DNA from: Spirochaetota bacterium
GTDB taxonomy: Bacteria > Spirochaetota > Spirochaetia > Treponematales > Rectinemataceae
Direction: 5' to 3'
Length of the DNA stretch: 64,000 bases
Assembly: GCA_029265255.1 (NCBI GenBank)
Contig: JAJUJQ010000008.1
Location: forward strand, 30,722 to 94,721
Shown: in pieces, positions 35,745 through 44,851 of the stretch
How positions within the stretch are numbered: the first letter of the stretch is position 1
Layout of the letters: each line of letters starts with the position of its first letter
Made by a program: the position numbers and the translations under genes
The notes under the pieces: generated by a model
Told to the model about the DNA's origin: nothing
The model's database searches: none
The model's input: only the letters and a program-made list of their open reading frames with translations

Positions 35745-37199
35745 ATGTCCGCAGCAACTTTTTCTCCGGTATATTCCGAGAGGGTGCTTTCGCCATCATA
35801 TCATAATTGGCTTCGAAATTATCTGCCTCATTTGATTCGCATACAGAAAGCGCATCTATGTATGCTCGTCGAAATGGGCATTGTCTCGAAGGATATCGCG
35901 AAAAATCTTCACGATAGAATTGATTGGATATGTGATGTCTGGCAGCCTCCAGCCGAATATCCGATCCAAGAGGGCATAGAGGATTTGTATTTCCTTATAG
36001 AACGAGAGCTTGCAGAGAATGAAGGAGAGGAAAGCGCTGGATGGTTGCATACCGCCCGCAGCCGAAACGACATGGATACAACCGCATTTCGTATGGCTTT
36101 AAGAGAATCTTTGCTAGCGTTCTGCGAAAGTCTATTTGCTGCTTGTTCACGAATAGAACAACGGGCCAGGACAGGAGCAAGCGAGCTTACAATATTGTAT
36201 ACCCATGGGCAGCCTGCGAACCCTTCAACTACTGAACATTTCCTCAGTTCATTTCTGATTGAATTGTTTGAAGATATCGAGGCATTGCGTGAAGCAATGA
36301 ATGCAGTAGATCGATCAACGATGGGAGCTTGCGCCATTACTGGCACTGGTTTTCACATCGACCGCAGGAGGGTTGCGGATCTTCTAGGTTTTTCTGACAT
36401 CGATCTGCATACCTACCGAGCAATAGCCGGGTCTCACTGGATTATTGCTCCAGCACAGGCGCTTCAGCGTCTCACGATCGATATAGGGCGATTCATCGCT
36501 GACCTAATGCATAAGGCTTCCGTAGAGGTGGGACTTTATACTTTCGAAGACAGCCTGGTGCAGATTTCCTCAATCATGCCACAGAAGAGAAATCCGGTCA
36601 TACTCGAACATATTCGCATCCAGGCAGGACAGGTAGCAGGAATCTGCGCCTCGGTTATAGGCTCTTTCACGAATATTCCATACCAAGACGTGAATGAGAA
36701 TGCTGACGCGGTCATTTCCCAGTTTCTTGACGCGATTCCGCTCGCGACCTCGGTACTGGAGCTATTGGTAACAGCGCTGGAAAGTATGCATGCAAATACA
36801 GAACGCGCAGAAGAAATATGCAGACTCTATGGAGTGACAACCACCGAACTTGCGGATTCGCTCGTACGAATAGAAGGAATAGGATTTAGAGCCGCTCACC
36901 GCATATGTGCTGCGTTTGCTCAATCCAATGGCGATCTTGGAGTACTCCGCAACGCATGGCGTTCGGTTATGGATAAAGAACTGGGCTGGGAAGATCAGGA
37001 GATTCGCAAATCTTTGGATCCACACTTTTTTATTGCCCAGCGAACGACACCTGGAGGCCCCGCCGCAGAAGGAATGACACCGGTTTATGCGATGCTATCT
37101 CAAACAAAACATGAAATCATTCAATGGCTTTCTACAACGAGAGCGCGCCTCTCAGGCGCGGAAGCAGCGCTTAATGAAGTATGGAAGCAAATTGGATAG
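35745..37199 (+). CDS. Argininosuccinate lyase-like enzyme (fumarase/aspartase superfamily)
   Basis: 484 residues. Signature regions: HTARSRNDMDTT (compare HTGRSRNDQ in ArgH), YTHGQPANPSTTEHF with the proton-relay histidine, and SSIMPQKRNP carrying the catalytic serine loop. The superfamily eliminates fumarate or an amine from N-substituted succinates. No other arginine-biosynthesis gene is nearby; the location at the end of an importer cluster with an amidohydrolase points to catabolism of an imported N-linked compound rather than arginine synthesis (inference). ArgH itself cannot be excluded. Confidence 0.75.
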   Translation: MSAATFSPVYSERVLSPSYHNWLRNYLPHLIRIQKAHLCMLVEMGIVSKDIAKNLHDRIDWICDVWQPPAEYPIQEGIEDLYFLIERELAENEGEESAGWLHTARSRNDMDTTAFRMALRESLLAFCESLFAACSRIEQRARTGASELTILYTHGQPANPSTTEHFLSSFLIELFEDIEALREAMNAVDRSTMGACAITGTGFHIDRRRVADLLGFSDIDLHTYRAIAGSHWIIAPAQALQRLTIDIGRFIADLMHKASVEVGLYTFEDSLVQISSIMPQKRNPVILEHIRIQAGQVAGICASVIGSFTNIPYQDVNENADAVISQFLDAIPLATSVLELLVTALESMHANTERAEEICRLYGVTTTELADSLVRIEGIGFRAAHRICAAFAQSNGDLGVLRNAWRSVMDKELGWEDQEIRKSLDPHFFIAQRTTPGGPAAEGMTPVYAMLSQTKHEIIQWLSTTRARLSGAEAALNEVWKQIG

Positions 37200-37212
37200 A
37201 CTGGAATTAAAT

Positions 37213-37284
37213 AGCGACCGATGGGAGTCGAACCCACGTCTCCAGCTTGGAAGGCTGGGGTAATAGCCGTTATACGACGGTCGC
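37213..37284 (-). tRNA. tRNA-Gly (anticodon TCC)
   Basis: Minus strand: acceptor GCGACCG with CGGTCGC, discriminator T; anticodon stem CCAGC/GCTGG with loop CTTCCAA; T arm GGTTCGACTCC. Confidence 0.93.
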
Positions 37285-37331
37285 GCATGCGGCCTGCAAC
37301 CATTTGGTGTCTGGGCATCGGCAAGCGCTGA

Positions 37332-37360
37332 TTTAAATGCTAAAAGCCATTCGATGTCAA
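37332..37360 (-). promoter_or_regulatory. Promoter for tRNA-Gly
   Basis: Minus strand TTGACA at 37360-37355, 17-base spacer, TTTAAA at 37337-37332; start about 40 bases before the tRNA. Confidence 0.55.
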
Positions 37361-37433
37361 GAGGGTTTTTGCTTCAGAATCATATTGCTTAGATGCATTT
37401 TCCATTATACACTGTTGCAGCCAAAAAAGGCTA

Positions 37434-37461
37434 TTGACGAGATAAGAATTGGATATATAAT
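37434..37461 (+). promoter_or_regulatory. Promoter for the V-type ATPase operon
   Basis: TTGACG at 37434-37439, 16-base spacer, consensus TATAAT at 37456-37461, about 90 bases before the first ATPase gene. Confidence 0.7.
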
Positions 37462-37550
37462 TATCGAATAGGTGTCGCGGAATTTCTTAAAGCGAAATAT
37501 GGCGCACTACTCGAGTGTCAACGTTGCAAAAGGCCCAGAGGTGCGGAGAT

Positions 37551-38171
37551 ATGGAAATTCAGGTGCAAGAATTGCTGGATAGAATTCGGAACGAAGGCAT
37601 AGAAGCAGCCAGGAAGCAGGCGAATGAAATCCTTGAAGAGGCGAGAGCCAAGGCTGAAGAGATGGTGAATCGAGCCGCGCAGGAAGCTGAAGAAATGATT
37701 TCTGACGCGCAACAAAGGATCGCCGCGCTTGAAGCAGCTTCGAAAGAGAGTCTTCTCCACGCTGCTCGCGATACCATGATCGCGCTTCGCCAGAGTGTCA
37801 GGAAGTTTTTTGAATCAGCGCTGAGGGCTGATGCAGAGAAGGCATTCGATGCTCATGTCGCCTCTCAGATCATTCCAGAAGTGCTCAAGATCCTTGCAAC
37901 CACAGAACCAGCGGAGAGCTTCGACGTCCTCCTTCCACCAGCTACACTTGCGTCTCTGGACAAGAGTCTTGCATCACGCGTTGCGAAGGATATCGCCAGA
38001 GGGGTTGAATTCAAGCCTTACCCCTCACTTGACGCGGGTTTCCGTGTTGCAGCCCATGGTTCCGTGGCTCAGTACGATTTTTCCGCAGAGGTTGTCGCGC
38101 AAGTGCTTTCCGCTCGGGTGAACAGAGTGCTTGCTGAGTATCTGAAAGAAGCTTCAGGGAGTATTGCGTAG
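37551..38171 (+). CDS. V-type ATP synthase subunit E
   Basis: 206 residues. The N-terminal half is a long Ala/Glu-rich helix (EEARAKAEEMVNRAAQEAEE), followed by a globular C-terminal domain, as in the peripheral-stalk subunit E of V/A-type ATPases. ATG 37551 preceded by GGAG was preferred to an upstream GTG. First gene of an operon E-DUF2764-A-B-D-I-K, the order described for Borrelia and Treponema. Confidence 0.85.
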   Translation: MEIQVQELLDRIRNEGIEAARKQANEILEEARAKAEEMVNRAAQEAEEMISDAQQRIAALEAASKESLLHAARDTMIALRQSVRKFFESALRADAEKAFDAHVASQIIPEVLKILATTEPAESFDVLLPPATLASLDKSLASRVAKDIARGVEFKPYPSLDAGFRVAAHGSVAQYDFSAEVVAQVLSARVNRVLAEYLKEASGSIA

Positions 38172-38172
38172 C

Positions 38173-38760
38173 ATGAAACGCTACTGGTACCTGGCATCCA
38201 CGCTTCCTTCGTTTCCTTTTGATGCTCCCCCTCCAATGTCAATAGAAGACTTCGATACGCTTTGCAGGCGGCTTGCTGAACCTGAGGATATTTCTCTTTT
38301 AAATGCTGTCGATGCGGTAAGGGAAGGAAACTCTGCGGCAGGTGTCGACCGTTCCCAGTTTCTTACTCAATATCTCGAATGGGAACGTGGGGTCAGAAAC
38401 GCATTAGTGCAGCTTCGTGCCAGGGAACTCAAATGGCCTGCGGACAGTTTTACCAGAGAAGGCGTTGCGCCGGTATCGGCGGCTCAGGCGGCCCAGTCCG
38501 TTTTTTCGGTTTCCGATCCGCTCGAGGCGGAGTTGCTGCTGGAGCGAGAACGCTGGAACGCCATCGAAGCGCTATCAGCATTGTCCGCGTTCGATCTGGA
38601 TTATCTTCTTGCTTACAAACTCAAGCTCCTCATCGCAACCCGATGCGCCATGTTCGATAAAGAAAGAGGGCTCGTCGGTTTTAAAGCCTATTATCAGGAT
38701 ATTCTTCATACGGCGGCGGAAGCAGCCGGCAGTGCCAATGACAGCGGAGTTGTATCATGA
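38173..38760 (+). CDS. DUF2764 protein of the V-ATPase operon
   Basis: 195 residues beginning KRYWYLASTLPSFPFDAPPP, the pattern of DUF2764, a family found inside bacterial V-type ATPase operons. Mostly helical, no membrane segment. It occupies the place where subunit C (and F) would be expected; a central-stalk or assembly role is inferred. Starts one base after the subunit E stop and overlaps subunit A by ATGA. Confidence 0.8.
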   Translation: MKRYWYLASTLPSFPFDAPPPMSIEDFDTLCRRLAEPEDISLLNAVDAVREGNSAAGVDRSQFLTQYLEWERGVRNALVQLRARELKWPADSFTREGVAPVSAAQAAQSVFSVSDPLEAELLLERERWNAIEALSALSAFDLDYLLAYKLKLLIATRCAMFDKERGLVGFKAYYQDILHTAAEAAGSANDSGVVS

Positions 38761-40520
38761 CAACAGGAAAAGTGACGGCAGTCAACGGAAACATGGTATC
38801 CATCGATGCGGATGGAATCGTAACCATGAACGAGGTTGCCTATATTGCCAGTGGTTCACGCGAGCTGAAAAGCGAGGTCATTCGTATTCGAGGCAACTCG
38901 GTTCAAGTGCAGGTCTATGAGATAACAAGAGGTATTAAGATTGGGGACGCGGTTCGGTTTACGGGTGAACTGCTCTCAGTTGAACTGGGCCCTGGCCTTC
39001 TAGGCCAAATTTATGATGGACTGCAGAATCCATTGCCTGGAATTGCTGAAAAAACGGGCTATTTCCTTGAACCAGGACTCTATCTCAAGGCATTGTCACG
39101 AAATGCCAAATGGCATTTTACGCCATCGGTCAAGCTTGGCGATATTCTGAAAGCGGGAACGTCGGTGGGCTGGGTGCCTGAACTCCACTTCAGGCATCAA
39201 ATCATGATCCCGTTCGACTTTGCGGGCGAATGGAAAATCGTGAGCATCGCGGAAGAGGGCGATTACACCATCGAACAGGTAATCGCGGAGGTGGAGGACA
39301 ACAGGGGAGCTAGGCGCGAAGTACGCATGTCGTTCAGCTGGCCGGTCAAGCGCGCAGTGCGCTGCTACGCAGAACGCCTGAAGCCTGAGACTCCTCTGGT
39401 CACCAAGACCCGTATCATCGATACCTTTTTCCCGGTCGCAAAAGGCGGCACATACTGTATACCAGGGCCATTCGGCGCGGGGAAAACAGTCCTCCAGCAG
39501 GTGACAAGCCGCAATGCCGAAGTAGACATTGTGCTGATCGCCGCCTGCGGCGAACGCGCAGGCGAAGTCGTGGAAACCCTCAAGGAATTCCCTGAAATAA
39601 TCGATCCGAAGACCGGTCGCTCGCTGATGGAGCGGACAGTGATCATTTGCAACACATCTTCAATGCCGGTCGCAGCGCGCGAGGCGTCGGTCTATACCGC
39701 GGTTACAATTGCGGAATATTACCGTCAGATGGGCCTCGATGTCCTGCTTCTTGCTGACTCTACAAGCCGGTGGGCACAGGCAATGCGTGAAATGTCGGGA
39801 AGGCTGGAAGAAATCCCCGGGGAAGAAGCCTTTCCCGCGTACCTCGAATCAGTCATCGCCGCGTTTTATGAACGCGCAGGCATCGTGAGACTGTATAACG
39901 GTAGGACCGGTTCGGTCACTATCGGCGGAACCGTTTCTCCGGCGGGCGGCAATTTCGAAGAACCGGTGACCCAGGCAACCCTCAAGGTCGTTGGCGCATT
40001 CCACGGGCTGTCACGCGAGCGTTCAGATGCTAGAAAGTATCCGGCAATCCACCCTCTGGATTCATGGTCGAAATATCAGGGAATCATGCCGGCAGCGGCT
40101 GTCCAGTACGCGCATTCCTTCCTGAGGCGCGGTGCCGAAGTTGGGGCAATGATGAAGGTTGTCGGCGAAGAGGGTACGAGCCTGGAAGACTACGTCGTGT
40201 ATCTTAAGGGAGAATTTCTGGATGCGGTCTATCTGCAGCAGAACTCGTTTGATCCAGTCGACGCTGCCGTTCCTCCGCACCGCCAGAAGCATGTATTTGC
40301 GCTTGTACTGAAGATTCTTGCTGCTGAGATCGCGTTTGCTGGAAAGGAAGAGGCGCGCGAATTCTTCTATGACCTCAGACAGACCATGCTTGACTTAAAC
40401 GGTACACCAGAGTCCAGCGACATGTTCAGCAGCTTGTACAAAAAAATAGAGGATGCTCTTTCAGCGCGTAAACCTGACTATGATGCGCGTGGACTCAAGG
40501 CGATTGGCCTGGTGGAGTGA
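38757..40520 (+). CDS. V-type ATP synthase catalytic subunit A
   Basis: 587 residues, the V/A-type length. Walker A GPFGAGKTVLQQ near residue 237, the arginine/glutamate region CGERAGEVVETLKEFPE, and LADSTSRWAQAMREMSGRLEEIPGEE with Walker B. The non-homologous insertion typical of A subunits lies before the Walker motif. Couples ATP turnover to ion movement at the inner membrane. Confidence 0.96.
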   Translation: MTTGKVTAVNGNMVSIDADGIVTMNEVAYIASGSRELKSEVIRIRGNSVQVQVYEITRGIKIGDAVRFTGELLSVELGPGLLGQIYDGLQNPLPGIAEKTGYFLEPGLYLKALSRNAKWHFTPSVKLGDILKAGTSVGWVPELHFRHQIMIPFDFAGEWKIVSIAEEGDYTIEQVIAEVEDNRGARREVRMSFSWPVKRAVRCYAERLKPETPLVTKTRIIDTFFPVAKGGTYCIPGPFGAGKTVLQQVTSRNAEVDIVLIAACGERAGEVVETLKEFPEIIDPKTGRSLMERTVIICNTSSMPVAAREASVYTAVTIAEYYRQMGLDVLLLADSTSRWAQAMREMSGRLEEIPGEEAFPAYLESVIAAFYERAGIVRLYNGRTGSVTIGGTVSPAGGNFEEPVTQATLKVVGAFHGLSRERSDARKYPAIHPLDSWSKYQGIMPAAAVQYAHSFLRRGAEVGAMMKVVGEEGTSLEDYVVYLKGEFLDAVYLQQNSFDPVDAAVPPHRQKHVFALVLKILAAEIAFAGKEEAREFFYDLRQTMLDLNGTPESSDMFSSLYKKIEDALSARKPDYDARGLKAIGLVE

Positions 40521-40523
40521 GTG

Positions 40524-41822
40524 ATGAACAGAATATATTCACGAATTGAATCGATTGTCGGCAACGTCATTTCGGTCAAGTCTACCGGTGTCGCGTATGG
40601 CGAACTGGCAGAGGTCCGTACTCGCTACGGCATTTCGCTTGCGGAAACAATCAGGCTTGAAGGAGACATGGTCTATCTGCAGGTCTTTGCGGGTGGTCGT
40701 GGTATCTCAACAGGCGATGAGGTACGATTTCTTGGCCACCCCATGCAGGTGAGCTTTTCGGATAGCCTAAAGGGAAGAATATTTGATGGAGCAGGGGAAC
40801 CACGCGATGGGGGTCCAACGCTCTCTGAAAACCTTATCCCGATAGTCACTCCTTCGGTCAATCCATACAAGCGCATTGTGCCACGTGAAATGATTCGCAC
40901 AGGCATCCCGATGATTGATGTCTTCAACACGCTGGTAAAGAGTCAGAAGCTGCCGATATTCTCCGTATCGGGCGAACCATACAATCCTTTGCTGGCCCGC
41001 ATCGCGATGCAGGCTGAAGTCGATCTCATCGTCCTCGGCGGTATGGGACTTAAATATGACGATTACCTGTTCTTCAAGGATACATTGGAGCAGGGTGGTG
41101 CGCTTTCCAAGACCATTATGTTCATCCATACTGCTTCAGACCCGGTCGTGGAATGCCTCATGGTTCCGGACATCTCGTTGTCTATCGCCGAGCGCTTTGC
41201 GCTCAAGGGACTCAACGTGCTTGTGCTGCTCACCGATATGACCAACTTCGCCGATGCGATGAAAGAAATCGCGATTACCCAAGAGCAGGTTCCTTCCAAT
41301 CGCGGCTATCCTGGCGATCTCTATTCTCAACTCGCTGCGCGCTACGAAAAAGCCGTCGACTTCTCGGATGCCGGTTCCATAACGATTCTCGCGGTCACCA
41401 CCATGCCTGGCGATGACGTAACCCACCCCATTCCGGATAATACTGGCTACATTACTGAAGGTCAGTTCTATCTCCGAAACGGACGCATAGAACCCTTTGG
41501 TTCTCTCTCGCGACTGAAACAAATGGTCAACGGCAAGACCAGGGAAGACCATCGCTCCATAATGGATGCGATGATTAAGCTCTACGCGGCGTATCGTGAT
41601 ACGCAGGAAAAGAAGTCGATGGGCTTCCAGATGAGTGTATGGGACCGCAAACTGCTGAAATACGGTGAACTCTTCGAACAGCGCATGATGGATCTTTCGG
41701 TCAATATTCCTCTGGAAAAAGCCCTCGACCAATGCTGGGAAATTCTCGCAGAATGCTTCGAGCCGAGAGAAACCGGACTCCGGAGCGAGCTCATTCAGAA
41801 ATTCTGGGTGGGTCGAAAATAG
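40524..41822 (+). CDS. V-type ATP synthase subunit B
   Basis: 432 residues, non-catalytic regulatory subunit: [14 protein letters not shown] stretch ([20 protein letters not shown]), [36 protein letters not shown], and no Walker A, as expected. ATG 40524 three bases past the subunit A stop; a GTG just before it is less likely. Confidence 0.96.
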   Translation: MNRIYSRIESIVGNVISVKSTGVAYGELAEVRTRYGISLAETIRLEGDMVYLQVFAGGRGISTGDEVRFLGHPMQVSFSDSLKGRIFDGAGEPRDGGPTLSENLIPIVTPSVNPYKRIVPREMIRTGIPMIDVFNTLVKSQKLPIFSVSGEPYNPLLARIAMQAEVDLIVLGGMGLKYDDYLFFKDTLEQGGALSKTIMFIHTASDPVVECLMVPDISLSIAERFALKGLNVLVLLTDMTNFADAMKEIAITQEQVPSNRGYPGDLYSQLAARYEKAVDFSDAGSITILAVTTMPGDDVTHPIPDNTGYITEGQFYLRNGRIEPFGSLSRLKQMVNGKTREDHRSIMDAMIKLYAAYRDTQEKKSMGFQMSVWDRKLLKYGELFEQRMMDLSVNIPLEKALDQCWEILAECFEPRETGLRSELIQKFWVGRK

Positions 41823-41852
41823 CCTTCAGAAAGAGCGCGGAGACCGAAATCG

Positions 41853-42467
41853 ATGGCGAAGATCAGGCTGACCAAGACGGAGCTCAAAAAAAAGAAAGAC
41901 GAGCTCAAGATGTTCCAACGCTACCTTCCAACATTGCAGCTGAAGAAACAGCAGCTGCAGGTGGAAGTGCGGAGTGTCCAGACACGTCTGGCCCAGTTGG
42001 AAGCAAAGCGCGCCACGCTAGAAAAAGAATATGAGACCTGGGTCGCGGTCTTTTCGGAGCATGATAGGGCCAGGAGCGGCAAAGGTTCACCATACCTAAG
42101 AATAACGGCCATAAGAACCGATAGCGGCAACATTGCAGGCGTCAGCATTCCGGTATTCCAAGGTGTAGAATTCGAAAAAGAGCAGTATGACCTCTACCTC
42201 ACTCCTCCATGGGTCGACAAAGCGCTCAATCTACTGGAAAGACTGCTCAGTGTCCGCATGGAACTCGAGGTCGTGACACAACAGAGAGATCTTTTAGCAC
42301 ACGAACTGCGGATCACAACCCAGCGCGTCAACCTCTTTGAGAAGGTGAAGATACCCCAGACGATCTCAGATATCCGCAAAATAAGGATTTATTTAGGAGA
42401 CCAGCAGACAGCGCAGGTGGTTCGCGGCAAGATTGCGAAACGCAAGGTAGAAGGAGCTGATCGATGA
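41853..42467 (+). CDS. V-type ATP synthase subunit D
   Basis: 204 residues, central rotor shaft. Two long coiled-coil helices flank a middle segment; N-terminal IRLTKTELKKKKDELKMFQRY and C-terminal RVNLFEKVKIPQTISDIRKI match the subunit D signature. GGAG lies upstream. Overlaps subunit I by ATGA. Confidence 0.92.
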   Translation: MAKIRLTKTELKKKKDELKMFQRYLPTLQLKKQQLQVEVRSVQTRLAQLEAKRATLEKEYETWVAVFSEHDRARSGKGSPYLRITAIRTDSGNIAGVSIPVFQGVEFEKEQYDLYLTPPWVDKALNLLERLLSVRMELEVVTQQRDLLAHELRITTQRVNLFEKVKIPQTISDIRKIRIYLGDQQTAQVVRGKIAKRKVEGADR

Positions 42468-44407
42468 TCGTACCCATGAAGAGATTCTACCTTATAACTC
42501 TTGATAGTGACAGAAATAAGGCTCCTGAATTGCTTCGCACTATTGGCGTCGCGCATGTAGAGGAACTCCAAGGAAGCAGCGAAACCTGCAGAATTCTCGA
42601 GCGTGAGCGGTCTGATACGCAAACAGCACATTTCCTTCTGCAGAACTATGCTCAGAAATCCGATCTGTCACGCGCTAAAAAAGAGCTTGCGGCAATAAAA
42701 TCGGGCAAGGGGAAGGTGACACCGGCTCTTCTGCAGGAAGGACGTACCCGCGTCGATGATGTCATGAATCTCAAGCAGGAAATGGATAACCTGAATGAGC
42801 GCAGAAGTCAGCTCGCACGTGAGCTCGACCGGGTCGAGAGCTGGGGAGAGGTCTGCAGATCACAGCTTGAAGCGCTTGAGACCGAACTCAATCTTTCGAT
42901 CAGGCTGTATGAAGGACCGTTTCGTGCTGCGCGAGATATTCCAGAAAACGTCGAATATGTGATCCTCGCGTCTCCAAAGGGACGTCTGAGAATTGTGACG
43001 GTGTCAGAAAAAGGTAGCAAAGAAGCTTCTTTGCCTTCCGTGTTTCAGGAATTCGAGCCGCCCGAGAAGTCAGCTTCCGCCATGAAACAGGAAATGGCGT
43101 CCATTTCTGCTCGGTACAAGGAGATTGAAACCGAACTGAGGGCTCTCGCTTCATCATTGACCCCAATCCAGATTCTGCTCAGTATACTGGAGGATGAAGT
43201 ACGACTCGAACACCTCAAGGCCGGCATGCCTGCACAGGATAGATTGTGCTATCTCAAGGGCTTTGTGCCAGCCCGAGATGTAGAAAAAATGAAGACGCTG
43301 GCCGCACAGCATGGCTGGGCGGTAGGGTTCAGTGATCCTGCCCCGGACGAACTGCCGCCGACATTGGTGGAAAATCGGCCGGCCATTCAGATCATCGAAC
43401 CAATATTTGAATTTCTTGGTACCATACCTAATTATCGCGAGTACGACATCTCGATGTGGTTTCTTCTCTTTTTTTCGTTGTTCTTTGCGATGATTTTTGG
43501 AGACGCGGGCTATGGTCTTCTCATTCTCGCGGGATCAATAGCATCAATCCTTGCCAGCAGAGCCAAAGGCAGAAAACCCGGCAACGCGCAGATTCTCTTT
43601 GCGCTGCTCGGTGGTGTAACAGTGATATGGGGAGCATTGACGGCTACCTGGTTCGGAATAGGATATAATCAGCTGCCACCGCTTCTGAAAAGCCTGTCGC
43701 TTGATCTTATCAATGGTCGAAATCCCGCTGACAGCGAACGCAATATCAAAGTCTTCTGTTTCATTATTGGGCTGGTGCAGCTGTCCATTGCCCATTTCAA
43801 GAACATTCGCCGAGACTTCCCCGACCTCAAATTTCTTTCACAGGCAGGTTCTCTTTTATTGCTTGCAGGAATGTTCAATGCAGCGCTCAATCTCGTCATC
43901 GATGCGACACGCTTCCCAATACGCAGTTGGGCACTGCTCTGTATTGCGGTGGGATTCGGGCTGGTATTCCTTTTTGGAAACTGGAACGGGAAGCTGGGGT
44001 CCAGTATTGTAGAAAGCTTGAAGGGTCTTATACCGACTTTTCTTGGAACAGTCAGCGTTTTCGCCGACATTGTATCGTACATTCGTCTATGGGCTGTCGG
44101 GCTTGCGGGACTGGCTATTTCGCAGACAGTGAACGGAATGGCAGGGAATATTCTGCAGGGAGCAAGCGGGTTTATCGTCGGATTCATCATTAAAGCGTTT
44201 ATCGCGGTGATTCTGCTTGTAGTAAGCCACTCGATGAATTTCGTGCTTACGGTACTATCGGTCGTAGTGCATGGCATCAGGCTCAATATGCTGGAATTTT
44301 CCGGACATCTCGGTATGGAATGGTCCGGTTACAAATATGATCCGCTGAGGGAGAACCCGATTCTCCAGACAATACAGCATACTTCAGGTGAGGAGACAGA
44401 CGTATGA
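42464..44407 (+). CDS. V-type ATP synthase subunit I
   Basis: 647 residues. Cytoplasmic N-terminal half with coiled coils (about 60-250), then a membrane half of seven to eight segments beginning near DISMWFLLFFSLFFAMIFGD, with the conserved buried arginine region in FADIVSYIRLWAVGLAG that works with the ring subunit in ion transfer. Start has GGAG eight bases upstream; overlaps subunit K by ATGA. Confidence 0.93.
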   Translation: MIVPMKRFYLITLDSDRNKAPELLRTIGVAHVEELQGSSETCRILERERSDTQTAHFLLQNYAQKSDLSRAKKELAAIKSGKGKVTPALLQEGRTRVDDVMNLKQEMDNLNERRSQLARELDRVESWGEVCRSQLEALETELNLSIRLYEGPFRAARDIPENVEYVILASPKGRLRIVTVSEKGSKEASLPSVFQEFEPPEKSASAMKQEMASISARYKEIETELRALASSLTPIQILLSILEDEVRLEHLKAGMPAQDRLCYLKGFVPARDVEKMKTLAAQHGWAVGFSDPAPDELPPTLVENRPAIQIIEPIFEFLGTIPNYREYDISMWFLLFFSLFFAMIFGDAGYGLLILAGSIASILASRAKGRKPGNAQILFALLGGVTVIWGALTATWFGIGYNQLPPLLKSLSLDLINGRNPADSERNIKVFCFIIGLVQLSIAHFKNIRRDFPDLKFLSQAGSLLLLAGMFNAALNLVIDATRFPIRSWALLCIAVGFGLVFLFGNWNGKLGSSIVESLKGLIPTFLGTVSVFADIVSYIRLWAVGLAGLAISQTVNGMAGNILQGASGFIVGFIIKAFIAVILLVVSHSMNFVLTVLSVVVHGIRLNMLEFSGHLGMEWSGYKYDPLRENPILQTIQHTSGEETDV

Positions 44408-44826
44408 ACATTGCAATGATTGGCGCGGCATGCGTACTCGGGCTTGCGGCGACTGGTTCGGGTATCGGTGCAGGCATTGCGGGAATGGCGGCGATCGGCT
44501 CGTGGAAGCGCTCGTACCTCAACAATAAAAGCCCTTCCTTCCTGCTGGTAGCATTTGCCGGCGCGCCGCTCACTCAGACCATCTATGGCTTCATTCTCAT
44601 GGGGCGGCTTATGAATTCGACAAAAGACCCATTGCTGCTCATCGCGGCAGGCATCATGTCCGGTTTGGCGATCGGAATGTCTGCTGTAGCCCAGGGCAAG
44701 GCAGCTGCCGCAGGATGCGACGCATTTGGCGAGACAGGCAAGGGATTCGCGAATTATATTACCGTCGTCGGCCTCTGCGAAACGGTTGCGCTGTTCGTTC
44801 TCGCGTTCACCTTCAGCGCTGTCTGA
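44404..44826 (+). CDS. V-type ATP synthase subunit K (membrane ring)
   Basis: 140 residues, four hydrophobic helices with duplicated glycine-rich motifs (ATGSGIGAGIAGMAAIGSW and SGLAIGMSAVAQGKAAAAG). Rotor-ring subunit carrying the ion. A glutamate is present in VVGLCETVALFVLAF in the last helix; the middle helix has no matching acidic residue, as in other duplicated K subunits. Confidence 0.92.
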   Translation: MNIAMIGAACVLGLAATGSGIGAGIAGMAAIGSWKRSYLNNKSPSFLLVAFAGAPLTQTIYGFILMGRLMNSTKDPLLLIAAGIMSGLAIGMSAVAQGKAAAAGCDAFGETGKGFANYITVVGLCETVALFVLAFTFSAV

Positions 44827-44851
44827 ACTCGATCACAGGAAAGCGCTGCAG

